This document shows, piece by piece, positions 24,472 through 32,985 of a stretch of DNA of 64,000 nucleotides. Source of the stretch: UBA961 sp049426725 (lineage in GTDB: Bacteria > Bacteroidota > Ignavibacteria > Kapaibacteriales > UBA961); assembly GCA_049426725.1 (NCBI GenBank), contig JBMSYN010000008.1, positions 47,521-111,520 of the forward strand. Reading direction: 5' to 3'. Position 1 is the stretch's first letter. Each line of letters begins with the position of its first letter. The translations under genes and the position numbers were made by a program. The notes below the pieces were generated by a model, which had not been told where the DNA came from, did no database searches, and was given only the letters and a program-made list of their open reading frames with translations.

Positions 24472-27333
24472 ATGAATCTTATAAATATGATTCATGGGAC
24501 TGCAATAACAATGCCAAAAGATATGGACAATACATCTCCTTTATATCAAGCCATGAAAAGACGCTCGGTTTCGAGTGGCTCCAAACGGGAAACGCCATCA
24601 CAATTGTATTTTCAAATCAATGTTGATGAGCATGGAGCATATTTGCGCATCATTGATGATAGCAGACGTGATATAGAACCAGATCCAAGGGGATATTCCG
24701 GTGCTGTTCGTGACATATTATTATTGATCGATGCAATCAAACTTCGCTCGGCCTTCCAAATTGATTGGGAAAAACCTTCAGGTAGATTATACCTTGCCGA
24801 TAATGAGCCAATTTTATGGCAATTGCGGAATTGTCCAAATGTGGTCGATGCCGCAATGCGCCCCATTCAATTTGCCGACAATGAACAACCCGCGAAAGTG
24901 ATCATCACCATTCAACATGCAGAACCACAATTGGAAACTACATTCGCTGTTGAGTACAATCACGAAACCATTAGTCCAATCATGGCAATCACTGAAACTT
25001 GTGTCTATGCACAAGGAACATTGATTGACATCAAACCACTGGGTGGGAAACCACAGTCACTTCGTTTGTTTCAGACATTCGTATTCCCACATGAACTGGA
25101 AAAATATCTTTCACTCCTCATGAGTACATATCCCGGAATACAAATTCGATATGATGACTATATCGTTGAAGAAGGCGAACCTCTCACAACACAGCAATGT
25201 GTATTCATTGAAAAAATTGATGGTGATAATACACTCTATCTCAGATTGTCTCAGTCAATTCCGGAAACTGAACCTACACTCATTGAAGAGTTTGACATTC
25301 AACGATATGTCTCTGTAAATCCATCAGAAAAAAGAATATTGATCTCTCGAATTCAAGACAAAGACATTGCTCCTCTCATAGAAGACCTCTCAAAGAAATT
25401 GTCACTCATCAAAAAACTGGCGCGCACTTCTTCTGACTTCATTGTCGATGGCACTCTATTCATCATCCAAGAAGAACTGGCAAGAGAATTCATCAGAAAA
25501 GAATTGGAACATATCGTTCAGAATTTCATTGTCTATGGATCAGAGAATCTCAAAACATACAGAATCAAATCTGTCATGCCGACGCTGTCTGTATCACTCA
25601 GTCATGGTATCGACTTCCTCGAAGGTGATGTTGGTGTCGTGATTGATGAAGAACACTTTACGGTTTTTGATGCATTGGCTATGTTCAAAAACCACGGCTA
25701 TGTTCAATTGTCAGATGGCACCCAAGCTTTACCCAATACCGAATTCATGCGAAAACTTGAACGCATTTTTCACAAATCAAAAAAGAAAGCAAAGATTTCA
25801 TTCTTTGATTTGCCAATCATCGAGGAATTGTTGGATGAAAATGCTGCGGAAAAAGCTTTCCCAATGGCAAGAACCATCTTCCGTGGTTTCTCAACATATC
25901 AAGATCGCGATATAGCCATTCCATCATTGAAAACTGAACTTCGCAATTATCAAGAATTGGGGTTCAAGTGGATGCGCTATCTGCATGATCATCACCTTGG
26001 TGGTTGCTTGGCTGATGATATGGGTTTGGGAAAAACATTGCAAACAATTGCATTGCTTGCATCTCTTTATCCCGGCGAGAAAAAGCAATCGCTTATCATC
26101 ATGCCGAAAAGTTTGCTCTTTAACTGGGAACAAGAAATAAAAAAGTTTGCACCACAAATCTCAACTTACACCTATTATGGTGGAAATAGAGATTGGGATT
26201 TGGCGATGAACTACGATGTTATCTTAACCACATACTCAGTGCTAAGAAATGACATCGAAGCTTTGCGCGAAAAAGAATTCCACATGGTCGTGCTTGATGA
26301 ATCTCAAAATATCAAGAATCTAAATTCTCGCACAGCTAGAGCTGCTCTTCTATTGCGTTCTGAATGCAGATTTGCACTTTCAGGAACACCAATAGAAAAT
26401 AATATTGGTGAGCTTTATGCATTGTTCCGCTTTTTGAATCCATCAATGTTCGGTGGACCAGATGAATTCGCAAGAATGTATGCAACACCAATTCAAAGAG
26501 AAAACAGCAAAGAAATCGCATCAGAATTGAGGAGAAAGATATATCCTTTCATTTTGCGCAGACTCAAAAAGGAAGTTGCAAAGGAATTGCCGGATCGCAT
26601 TGAACAAACTGTATTTGTCGAGATGTCTCCGGAACAAATGTCATATTATGAACAAAGACGGAATTTCTATTATCAAACAATTCGTGAAGAAATTCAAACG
26701 GAAGGTTTGCAAAAATCACAATTCCACATTTTGCAAGCATTGAGCGATCTTAGGCAAATAGCGTCATGTCCGGAAGTAAAAACTGAAGGCAATATCATCT
26801 CGCCTAAGAGAGAAGTCCTGATGGAACATGTTGTTGATGCCGTTGCAAATGGACATAAAGTACTGATCTTTTCCAATTATGTTGGGGCAGTCAATACCAT
26901 CGAAGAAGATTTGGCAAAAGAAGGAATCGGCTATGTGGTCATGACAGGCTCCTCAACAAATAGGCAAAGCATCGTTGAGAAATTTCAGAAAGATGATTCC
27001 ATCAGAGCATTTGTCATGACATTGAAAACAGGTGGTCTTGGACTTAATCTAACTTCTGCAGACATGATTTTCTTATATGATCCCTGGTGGAATATTGCCG
27101 CCGAAAATCAAGCAATTGACAGATCACATCGTATCGGACAAGTCAATACAGTCTTGAGTTATAAGCTTATAGCCCGTGGCTCCATCGAAGAAAAGATTCT
27201 CAAACTACAAGATCGTAAACGTGAATTGTTTGATGCAATCATCTCAACCGATGGTGGTTCATTGAAATCATTGACAGAAGAAGACATTGAATATATACTT
27301 GGTGATGGAGAGGCAAATGATCATTCAAGATGA
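24472..27333 (+). CDS. SNF2/RapA-family DNA-dependent ATPase
   Basis: A 953-residue Swi2/Snf2 translocase, by family knowledge a remodeller of protein-DNA or RNA polymerase-DNA complexes. About 490 N-terminal residues form an uncharacterised beta-rich region. The ATPase follows: Walker A LADDMGLGKTLQTIALL near 510-530, DExx motif VVLDESQNIKN near 607 (the bacterial DEAQxIKN form with Ser), motif III ALSGTPIENN, and helicase motif VI QAIDRSHRIGQ near 880. The start is uncertain: ATGs at 24472, 24487 and 24511 are all in frame, none with a good ribosome site. The next gene overlaps its 3' end by 17 bp. Confidence 0.92.
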   Translation: MNLINMIHGTAITMPKDMDNTSPLYQAMKRRSVSSGSKRETPSQLYFQINVDEHGAYLRIIDDSRRDIEPDPRGYSGAVRDILLLIDAIKLRSAFQIDWEKPSGRLYLADNEPILWQLRNCPNVVDAAMRPIQFADNEQPAKVIITIQHAEPQLETTFAVEYNHETISPIMAITETCVYAQGTLIDIKPLGGKPQSLRLFQTFVFPHELEKYLSLLMSTYPGIQIRYDDYIVEEGEPLTTQQCVFIEKIDGDNTLYLRLSQSIPETEPTLIEEFDIQRYVSVNPSEKRILISRIQDKDIAPLIEDLSKKLSLIKKLARTSSDFIVDGTLFIIQEELAREFIRKELEHIVQNFIVYGSENLKTYRIKSVMPTLSVSLSHGIDFLEGDVGVVIDEEHFTVFDALAMFKNHGYVQLSDGTQALPNTEFMRKLERIFHKSKKKAKISFFDLPIIEELLDENAAEKAFPMARTIFRGFSTYQDRDIAIPSLKTELRNYQELGFKWMRYLHDHHLGGCLADDMGLGKTLQTIALLASLYPGEKKQSLIIMPKSLLFNWEQEIKKFAPQISTYTYYGGNRDWDLAMNYDVILTTYSVLRNDIEALREKEFHMVVLDESQNIKNLNSRTARAALLLRSECRFALSGTPIENNIGELYALFRFLNPSMFGGPDEFARMYATPIQRENSKEIASELRRKIYPFILRRLKKEVAKELPDRIEQTVFVEMSPEQMSYYEQRRNFYYQTIREEIQTEGLQKSQFHILQALSDLRQIASCPEVKTEGNIISPKREVLMEHVVDAVANGHKVLIFSNYVGAVNTIEEDLAKEGIGYVVMTGSSTNRQSIVEKFQKDDSIRAFVMTLKTGGLGLNLTSADMIFLYDPWWNIAAENQAIDRSHRIGQVNTVLSYKLIARGSIEEKILKLQDRKRELFDAIISTDGGSLKSLTEEDIEYILGDGEANDHSR

Positions 27334-29140
27334 TTTGTCAGCACTAGTACAGGATATTTGTGATCATTATAGTCATGCTGAATTATCCATGGCTTATAAT
27401 GAATATCTTCGTGGACAGGTTTTGATCAATGCGAATCATCCTGCTCTGCAACAATTCATTGATCTTGCAAAGCAATCAGAAATCCCTGAAAAAATTGAGA
27501 TCGCATTGCTGTATGCAACAATCGTCACAGATGATGAATTGGCGAATGCATTGCTCTCATATTTACATGAACCAGTGTATGCAATTATTGAGTCCGTTGT
27601 ATGGCGTGGCTCTTGCCATGCAGTGCAATCATCAAAGAACAATGACGAAATCTCAACTATACAATATTCCGAAGATTCAGTCTTACCTTCACTTGCCATC
27701 GCAAAACCCGAATATTCATTGCTTGCTCTGGATGAGTTGACTCCACCTCTGCTTCGAAGAGTACAGACTTCCAAAGTGTTAAAGTTTCAAAATGTTTGGT
27801 TCACACTTCCTCCGCTGCTCAAACAAGCATTGAGAAATGTGATGAAGTCCCCAATCTCATTGACGCCGAAAATATCTGCCGAATTACCAAAAGCCCCAAA
27901 GACCGGATGGAATGTTTTCGAATCGGAACATCGCTTGCCTGAAATCATCAAAGATTTGATTCCCAGAGTGAAATCCGATTTTTATATCGAAGAATGTGGA
28001 TCTCCAAATTCATTGCAAAGAAAAAAAACCAAATCTTTGATATCAATGTATTCCATTCCGGAATTATATCCTGATCAAAGAGAATATGATACAATTCAAA
28101 CTGCCGGCTTGATTTGGCTATTGTTGAATTCTTCCGATTCACAAACATCAACGAAGACAGGGATTGACATAACGCGTTCTTGTTATGAATTGCTTGTAAA
28201 AAATGCTATTCCCGTAAGAGACTATCTGCTTCATTTCTTGGTTGATAATCAAACCAAAAACAATATGTCTTCAATATGCGCAGGAATTCCGCATCTATTA
28301 GAATTCTTTCCTAAACAAGGCTGGGTAGACATTGAATCACTCATCGATACATTGATAGTACATGAATTGCTTCCTCCTTTATATCCTGAACTACCCGCGA
28401 AAGAGGATGCCGCATATCTTAATCTTTCGACATATGATAAACCGGCGGTAGATCCCCTTTCTTATAGAGAAGCAATCTATCCAACATTAATCCGAGGAAT
28501 TCTTGGTCTACTTGGTTCCTTGGGTATGCTTGATTTTCTTGCACATAAACCAGTCAATCATCATTATCAACTCAAGGGTTTTACCTTTCTTTCCCCATGG
28601 GATGGTTTAGCTTATGCACGGATCACAGAACTTGGTCTCATCTTCTTAGGTAAGCAAGAAGAGGTCAGTATAACTCAATTTCAACCTGAAGAAGATCCCT
28701 ATGTTCTCGATTCGGAACGACTCATGATCACCGTTCGAGGCACCGCTGCACATAGACAATTAGCGCTTACTCAGTTTGCTCGCAGAATCAGTGGTCAGTT
28801 TTTCCAAGTTGATTCCACAGTGTTTACAAAAGGATGTCACACCGTAAAAGACATACAACAAAGAATTCTACAATTTAAAACCATCATTAGACAAGACCTA
28901 CCGGATAATTGGGAACAATTTTTTCAAGACTTGATCGACAAAGCCAATGCTTTGATACCCGAACCAGCTTCACTTGTGTTCAAACTGAAAGATCAATCAG
29001 AATTGGCGCAGTTATTTGCCACAGACCCCGAACTAAAACTCATCTCCAAAAGAGCAGAAGGCTTCCGAATCATCGTCAATAGAACCGATCTTGCCAAACT
29101 CAAACAAAGGCTAAGTGAGCTTGGATATTTTATTGATTAA
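27317..29140 (+). CDS. SNF2-coupled protein of unknown function
   Basis: A 607-residue, mostly helical protein without clear enzyme motifs. The last 60 residues (LVFKLKDQSELAQLFATDPE, then GFRIIVNRTDLAKLKQRLSE and a final LGYF) resemble the C-terminal domain seen in XPB/Ssl2-like and related bacterial helicase-associated proteins (Helicase_C_3 type); this is a pattern inference. The start at 27317 has GGAG 6 nt upstream and overlaps the SNF2 gene by 17 bp; an ATG at 27287 is the alternative. The tight overlap suggests a partner or accessory subunit of the SNF2 protein. After it come 135 bp of very AT-rich DNA. Confidence 0.72.
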   Translation: MIIQDDLSALVQDICDHYSHAELSMAYNEYLRGQVLINANHPALQQFIDLAKQSEIPEKIEIALLYATIVTDDELANALLSYLHEPVYAIIESVVWRGSCHAVQSSKNNDEISTIQYSEDSVLPSLAIAKPEYSLLALDELTPPLLRRVQTSKVLKFQNVWFTLPPLLKQALRNVMKSPISLTPKISAELPKAPKTGWNVFESEHRLPEIIKDLIPRVKSDFYIEECGSPNSLQRKKTKSLISMYSIPELYPDQREYDTIQTAGLIWLLLNSSDSQTSTKTGIDITRSCYELLVKNAIPVRDYLLHFLVDNQTKNNMSSICAGIPHLLEFFPKQGWVDIESLIDTLIVHELLPPLYPELPAKEDAAYLNLSTYDKPAVDPLSYREAIYPTLIRGILGLLGSLGMLDFLAHKPVNHHYQLKGFTFLSPWDGLAYARITELGLIFLGKQEEVSITQFQPEEDPYVLDSERLMITVRGTAAHRQLALTQFARRISGQFFQVDSTVFTKGCHTVKDIQQRILQFKTIIRQDLPDNWEQFFQDLIDKANALIPEPASLVFKLKDQSELAQLFATDPELKLISKRAEGFRIIVNRTDLAKLKQRLSELGYFID

Positions 29141-29171
29141 AAAAATTATTTTATATTTCATAAAATTTTAT

Positions 29172-29179
29172 TAACTTTG
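29172..29179 (+). promoter_or_regulatory. Bacteroidota-type -7 element (TAACTTTG) before unknown cassette
   Basis: TAnnTTTG match about 97 bp before the ATG at 29276, inside AT-rich DNA after the SNF2-coupled gene. Just downstream at 29196-29219 is a 9-bp hairpin (one G-T pair, 6-nt loop) that would form in the 5' leader. Confidence 0.4.
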
Positions 29180-29275
29180 TATCGTTAACAACCGGAATGA
29201 GTATAAAACAATGCTCATTTTGACTGTTGATTCATTTTGATCAGGGTCTATTTTACATTTTTCATTGGGGGTTAT

Positions 29276-30166
29276 ATGTCCACAAGATTGTTATATGCAT
29301 TAGAGAAGCGTGGCAATGAGAACTTTTCGGCGTTTATTGCTAATCTTCGCCATGATGCTCGAATAGCATGGTATCCTTCGGCAGGCACCGATTTTCGTCC
29401 TTTGTTTTTTTTGGATGAGGCATTTTATGCCGAGCATCCACCTGATGGTGGAAATGATTCGCTTCCGCCGGACATTTTTTTGTTTACGGATTATGCTCTG
29501 ATGAGCAAGTCATTTGAAGAAGCGCTTTTTCATCAAGGAAATCCGGTCATACATGATGATGGCCGTACCAGAGTGACGCTCTTGAACATCGAAAATCTTG
29601 GGCGGATTGACTTTGGGCCTTATGCGATTCATAGAGAGCATAAAGAAAATGAACATTATTTCAATCGCGTGTTTTTCTTCAATGCACAGATTGAAAGTTC
29701 ATTTGGAACATTTGTCAAACCAGTTCTCTATGCATTCTGCAATAATGAACAATTATGTTCCGAACTGCTCATTCCAATCAGGGCAGTCATCAGCCATGTT
29801 ATTCATGTTCGATATGGACATGGTTTTGGAGGAGCAAATTGTTCAGGACTTTGGATTCAGCATGTATTGCCATTATTGAACTGTGAAGTGTATATACACG
29901 ATACTTTGGCACATGACTCGGATTTCGAGCGCAAAGTAATCAAGCATTATGGCAATGTGATTCCACAGAATCAGATAGCAAAATTTCAAACCATTCGAGA
30001 GATTGACGGCAAATGTTGGTCTCATTCGACAAAAGTTGTTTGGCAATTGGTTGAAAGAGATAGAAATGTAAGTATCATCTACCAATACAATCGTGAATTG
30101 CGAGAGAAGAGATTTCATTCCCGAATGATCATGAGAAATAATAGAATGTTTAATTTTTTAGTGTGA
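29276..30166 (+). CDS. Unknown protein with WYPSAGTDFRP motif
   Basis: A 296-residue soluble protein that I cannot assign to a function. Landmarks are ARIAWYPSAGTDFRPLFFLD near residue 35, PPDIFLFTDYALM near 80 and FGGANCSGLWIQHVLPLL near 195. I recall similar WYPSAG..DF and SGLW motifs from hypothetical proteins of Bacteroidota, but no biochemical role. The start at 29276 is preceded by GGGGG at 29267-29271; an in-frame ATG at 29237 is less likely. It is the first gene of a four-gene cassette ending at the terminator at 31697. The next gene begins 7 bp after its stop. Confidence 0.68.
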   Translation: MSTRLLYALEKRGNENFSAFIANLRHDARIAWYPSAGTDFRPLFFLDEAFYAEHPPDGGNDSLPPDIFLFTDYALMSKSFEEALFHQGNPVIHDDGRTRVTLLNIENLGRIDFGPYAIHREHKENEHYFNRVFFFNAQIESSFGTFVKPVLYAFCNNEQLCSELLIPIRAVISHVIHVRYGHGFGGANCSGLWIQHVLPLLNCEVYIHDTLAHDSDFERKVIKHYGNVIPQNQIAKFQTIREIDGKCWSHSTKVVWQLVERDRNVSIIYQYNRELREKRFHSRMIMRNNRMFNFLV

Positions 30167-30173
30167 TGTAATT

Positions 30174-30827
30174 ATGTCAGGAAAAACCTATAACTCAAAA
30201 GAGATATGCGAAATGTTCAACATTTCCGCACCGAGATTATTGCAATTCAGAAAAGGTCAATCAGTTAAAATCAAGACAAATGATGAGAATCTTATTAGAT
30301 CTTACAAATTTGATCCTTTACTTGAAGAAGGTAAGGACTGGTATTGGGACGGATCAGAAGTTGTGTTCAGGCAGTCGTCTGTGACAAAACTTAGCAAGAG
30401 AAAGAAATATAATAAGTCCGGTGAGAACAAGATACTTGCAAAAGACAGAAAGAAATTAGAAAGAGAAGAAAAGAATAAACTGAATGAAGGCGAATACACT
30501 GTGCAAGAAATCGCAGACAGGCTCGGTATCACTGTTCAGAAAATCTATTCTTTGCGTGATATAAGTACCAATAAACCGGTCTCTTACAAGAATTATCTCA
30601 TCCAGAACAAAGATTGGAAATATGATGATGGAAAAGTTATTCTCTTTCAATCGGCGAAAGAAAAAATCAAAGGATATGTTGATTTGCTCAAAGAGAAAGA
30701 AGATGTTCCCAAAGCAAAACGAATTGCAGTGTTGATTGGAACAAAAGTGTTTCACTTGACCGGCGAAGCAGCACAAGGTGTCATTGAGATGATTCAATTA
30801 GAGCAAATTAGAAAACACAAAAGTTAA
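30174..30827 (+). CDS. Tandem HTH-wing protein (internally duplicated)
   Basis: A 217-residue basic protein made of two similar units. Unit 1 is an HTH near residue 6 (YNSKEICEMFNISAPRLLQF) with a wing-like KDWYWDGSEVVFRQS near 54. Unit 2 is an HTH near 108 (YTVQEIADRLGITVQKIYSL) with KDWKYDDGKVILFQS near 147. A lysine/glutamate-rich linker (KDRKKLEREEKNKL) lies between them, and a C-terminal tail follows. Each unit looks like a MerR/excisionase-type DNA-binding domain with a phage-antirepressor-like wing. It probably binds DNA, perhaps as a cassette regulator, but function is unknown. Confidence 0.68.
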   Translation: MSGKTYNSKEICEMFNISAPRLLQFRKGQSVKIKTNDENLIRSYKFDPLLEEGKDWYWDGSEVVFRQSSVTKLSKRKKYNKSGENKILAKDRKKLEREEKNKLNEGEYTVQEIADRLGITVQKIYSLRDISTNKPVSYKNYLIQNKDWKYDDGKVILFQSAKEKIKGYVDLLKEKEDVPKAKRIAVLIGTKVFHLTGEAAQGVIEMIQLEQIRKHKS

Positions 30828-30854
30828 TCATTAATTATTAGGGGTATGTATCGT

Positions 30855-31238
30855 ATGAATAAACAGGAACAAACAGTACTTTTTGAACTTATTGCCAAGA
30901 GTAAAGGACTAGGAGACACAGTAGCAGTATATCCATTTGAGAGTGTCTTGAAAAAGTTGTTTGATGCTACAGTTGACGCAAAACTGACGATTTACAATTT
31001 GCAAAAACAAGGCTATGTACAACTTGAAGAGAAAGCAGGATTTGATGAATTGAGAAAAAAACCATCCCTGTATCCTGTCTATATTGTAACATCCGACGGA
31101 TGGGAAGCGGCGCTCAAATTGCGAGGTGAGGAATTAACAATCAATGAGAAGATTGAACAAGATTCTCTTGATGACATTGAATTACCGGATTTTTTGAATG
31201 ATGATGAAGATGAGGATTTTGACGACATGGATGATTGA
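30855..31238 (+). CDS. Small winged-helix-like protein with acidic tail
   Basis: A 127-residue protein. The first 90 residues have a winged-helix pattern (EQTVLFELIAKS, LTIYNLQKQGYVQLEE, VYIVTSDGWEAALKL). The last 25 residues hold 15 Asp/Glu, ending in DEDEDFDDMDD. Acidic tails of this sort occur in proteins that contact basic partners or mimic DNA, but that is inference. The ATG at 30855 lies 10 nt after AGGGG; an ATG at 30846 is only 1 nt after that sequence and seems too close. Third gene of the unknown cassette. Confidence 0.65.
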   Translation: MNKQEQTVLFELIAKSKGLGDTVAVYPFESVLKKLFDATVDAKLTIYNLQKQGYVQLEEKAGFDELRKKPSLYPVYIVTSDGWEAALKLRGEELTINEKIEQDSLDDIELPDFLNDDEDEDFDDMDD

Positions 31239-31266
31239 GTTTGTTTACCCATTATAGGTATAATCC

Positions 31267-31698
31267 ATGATATTCGACAATATTATCGACATCATCGCTA
31301 AGTCTTTTGACTTCGAGATTCCGGATACGCGCGGCTTTGAATATGACATTGATGATGCAGTTGTCAAATTAGGCAAGCCCGATTATCAAAAGCATGTTAG
31401 TTTGATGGAGAACCCGCAAGTTTTTGATTACAAGAACATGATTCAAACCCATATCATTTTGGCAGAATCATTCTCTTCAATGCAAGAAGCGAAATGGGCT
31501 GTCGCATCGGCAATTCAATCTTGTTATTACTTGAAATTCGGAGCACATCATTTCGAATTCAATGAAAGCGAACTGATACTACGCTATGTGACGATGGGGT
31601 CGTCCATGTATATAGCCGGATCAATTATTCTTTCTGGAAATCATTATGAAAAACTGTACCAAGAATATCAAGAATTCTTGAAACGACTCGACACATAA
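31267..31698 (+). CDS. Unknown protein, last gene of the cassette
   Basis: A 143-residue soluble protein, not recognised. It begins MIFDNIIDIIAKSFDFEIPD and has a strongly alternating helix/strand pattern with SSMQEAKWAVASAIQSCYYL in the middle and YEKLYQEYQEFLKRL at the end. It has no signal peptide or catalytic signature that I can see. It starts 28 bp after the acidic-tail gene and is followed directly by the bidirectional terminator, so it closes the cassette. Confidence 0.62.
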   Translation: MIFDNIIDIIAKSFDFEIPDTRGFEYDIDDAVVKLGKPDYQKHVSLMENPQVFDYKNMIQTHIILAESFSSMQEAKWAVASAIQSCYYLKFGAHHFEFNESELILRYVTMGSSMYIAGSIILSGNHYEKLYQEYQEFLKRLDT

Positions 31699-31732
31699 AA
31701 AAAGAGGCATTCAGTTGAATGCCTCTTTTTTT
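31697..31732. terminator. Bidirectional intrinsic terminator
   Basis: Perfect stem GAGGCATTC/GAATGCCTC with an AGTT loop, preceded by A7 and followed by T7. It ends the rightward unknown cassette and the leftward acyl-CoA dehydrogenase gene, whose stop it overlaps. Confidence 0.9.
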
Positions 31733-32897
31733 AATCCATTAATAATTGTCGAGCAATCACCAATTTCTGCACTTCGCTTGTGCCCTCGCCTATCGTGAGC
31801 AATTTCACATCGCGATAATACTTCTCGACCGGATATTCTTTGATATATCCATATCCACCGTGTATTTGAACTGATTCCTCTGCGACACGAACAGCTATTT
31901 CACTTGCATGCAATTTAGCTTGAGAAGCAGCAAGAGTGATATTTTGTCCATTGTCCTTCATCCATGCGGTTTTATATGTGAGAAGTCTGGCAGCTTCAAT
32001 GTCCATTGCCATTTTCGCCAATTTGAATTGAATAGCCTGCATATCTGCCAAGCGTTGATTGAACTGCTTTCTTTCCACAGCATATGTAAGTGATGCATTC
32101 AAAGCACCTTGCGCCAATCCAACAGAAAGCGCCGCAATGGAAATACGACCACCATCAAGAATTTGCAAAGCTTGAACAAATCCTTCACCTTCATTGCCAA
32201 TCAAATGTGAAGCAGGTACGCGGACATTGTCAAAAGTCAAAGAAGCTGTATCGCTACAACGCATTCCAAGCTTATTTTCTTTTTTGGACGCATAAAAGCC
32301 GGACATTGATTTATCAATCGCAAATGCTGAGATACCACGCTTTCCTTTTGTGGAATCAGTCACCGCCATAATGACAGCTATATCACCTACATTTCCATGC
32401 GTAATGAAATTTTTAGAACCATTGATGATATAATGATCGCCGTCTTTTACAGCAGTGGTACGAGTTCCACCGGCATCGCTTCCCGCACCTGGTTCTGTCA
32501 AGCCCCAAGCTCCAAGTGTTTCACCAGCTGCCAATCGTGGAATATACTTCTGTTTTACTTCTTCGGTTGCAAATTTCAAAATATGATTGGTGCATAATCC
32601 ATTATGTGCAGCAACACCAAGTGCAATCGCGGGACAGATTCTTGCAATTTCTTCCACAATCACAGAATACTCTTGATACCCCAAACCGCTTCCTCCATAT
32701 TCTGTGGGTACAAGAATTCCAAGAAAACCAAGATCTCCCAATTTCTTGAAAATCTCATGAGGAAATTCTTGTGTTTCATCAAAATGGAGAACATGCGGAG
32801 CTATCTCATTGTCGGCAAATGAGGCAGCTACATCTTTTATTGCTTGAACTTCTTCAGAAAGGTGAAACTGAAGAGTGGAAGCTTCCGTATATGACAT
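31731..32897 (-). CDS. Acyl-CoA dehydrogenase
   Basis: FAD-dependent acyl-CoA dehydrogenase, first step of beta-oxidation or branched-chain acid breakdown. Family motifs: LGAWGLTEPGAGSDAGG (FAD/substrate), ITHGNVGDIAVIMA, GMRCSDTASLTFDNVRVP, the YERKQFN-type segment YAVERKQFNQRLADMQ, and the catalytic glutamate in LTIGEGTSEVQ near residue 370. The 388-residue length fits short-chain (butyryl-CoA-type) enzymes. No partner beta-oxidation gene or electron-transfer flavoprotein is in the window. A TAAATTTG promoter-like element lies 35 bp upstream. Confidence 0.93.
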   Translation of the reverse strand: MSYTEASTLQFHLSEEVQAIKDVAASFADNEIAPHVLHFDETQEFPHEIFKKLGDLGFLGILVPTEYGGSGLGYQEYSVIVEEIARICPAIALGVAAHNGLCTNHILKFATEEVKQKYIPRLAAGETLGAWGLTEPGAGSDAGGTRTTAVKDGDHYIINGSKNFITHGNVGDIAVIMAVTDSTKGKRGISAFAIDKSMSGFYASKKENKLGMRCSDTASLTFDNVRVPASHLIGNEGEGFVQALQILDGGRISIAALSVGLAQGALNASLTYAVERKQFNQRLADMQAIQFKLAKMAMDIEAARLLTYKTAWMKDNGQNITLAASQAKLHASEIAVRVAEESVQIHGGYGYIKEYPVEKYYRDVKLLTIGEGTSEVQKLVIARQLLMD

Positions 32898-32931
32898 AAA
32901 TCTAGATCCAAAATATATGGTGAACAGACAA

Positions 32932-32939
32932 CAAATTTA
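32932..32939 (-). promoter_or_regulatory. Bacteroidota-type -7 element (TAAATTTG)
   Basis: Minus-strand TAnnTTTG match 35 bp upstream of the acyl-CoA dehydrogenase start, in the 88-bp gap after the histidine kinase gene. The nearest TTTG upstream is 23 nt away, slightly far. Confidence 0.35.
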
Positions 32940-32985
32940 CAAAATTACGCTCATCAAGAAGTCAAACTATTTGATCAATATCTCC

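Noticed and set aside
29141..29171. AT-rich hairpin (ATTTTAT/ATAAAAT) after the SNF2-coupled gene as terminator
   Set aside because: The stem has only A-T pairs, so it is weak; not listed as a terminator.
24472..31732. The SNF2 region as a known defence island
   Set aside because: No nuclease, methyltransferase, integrase or known defence gene is present; only an SNF2 protein and unknowns, so a named system cannot be assigned.
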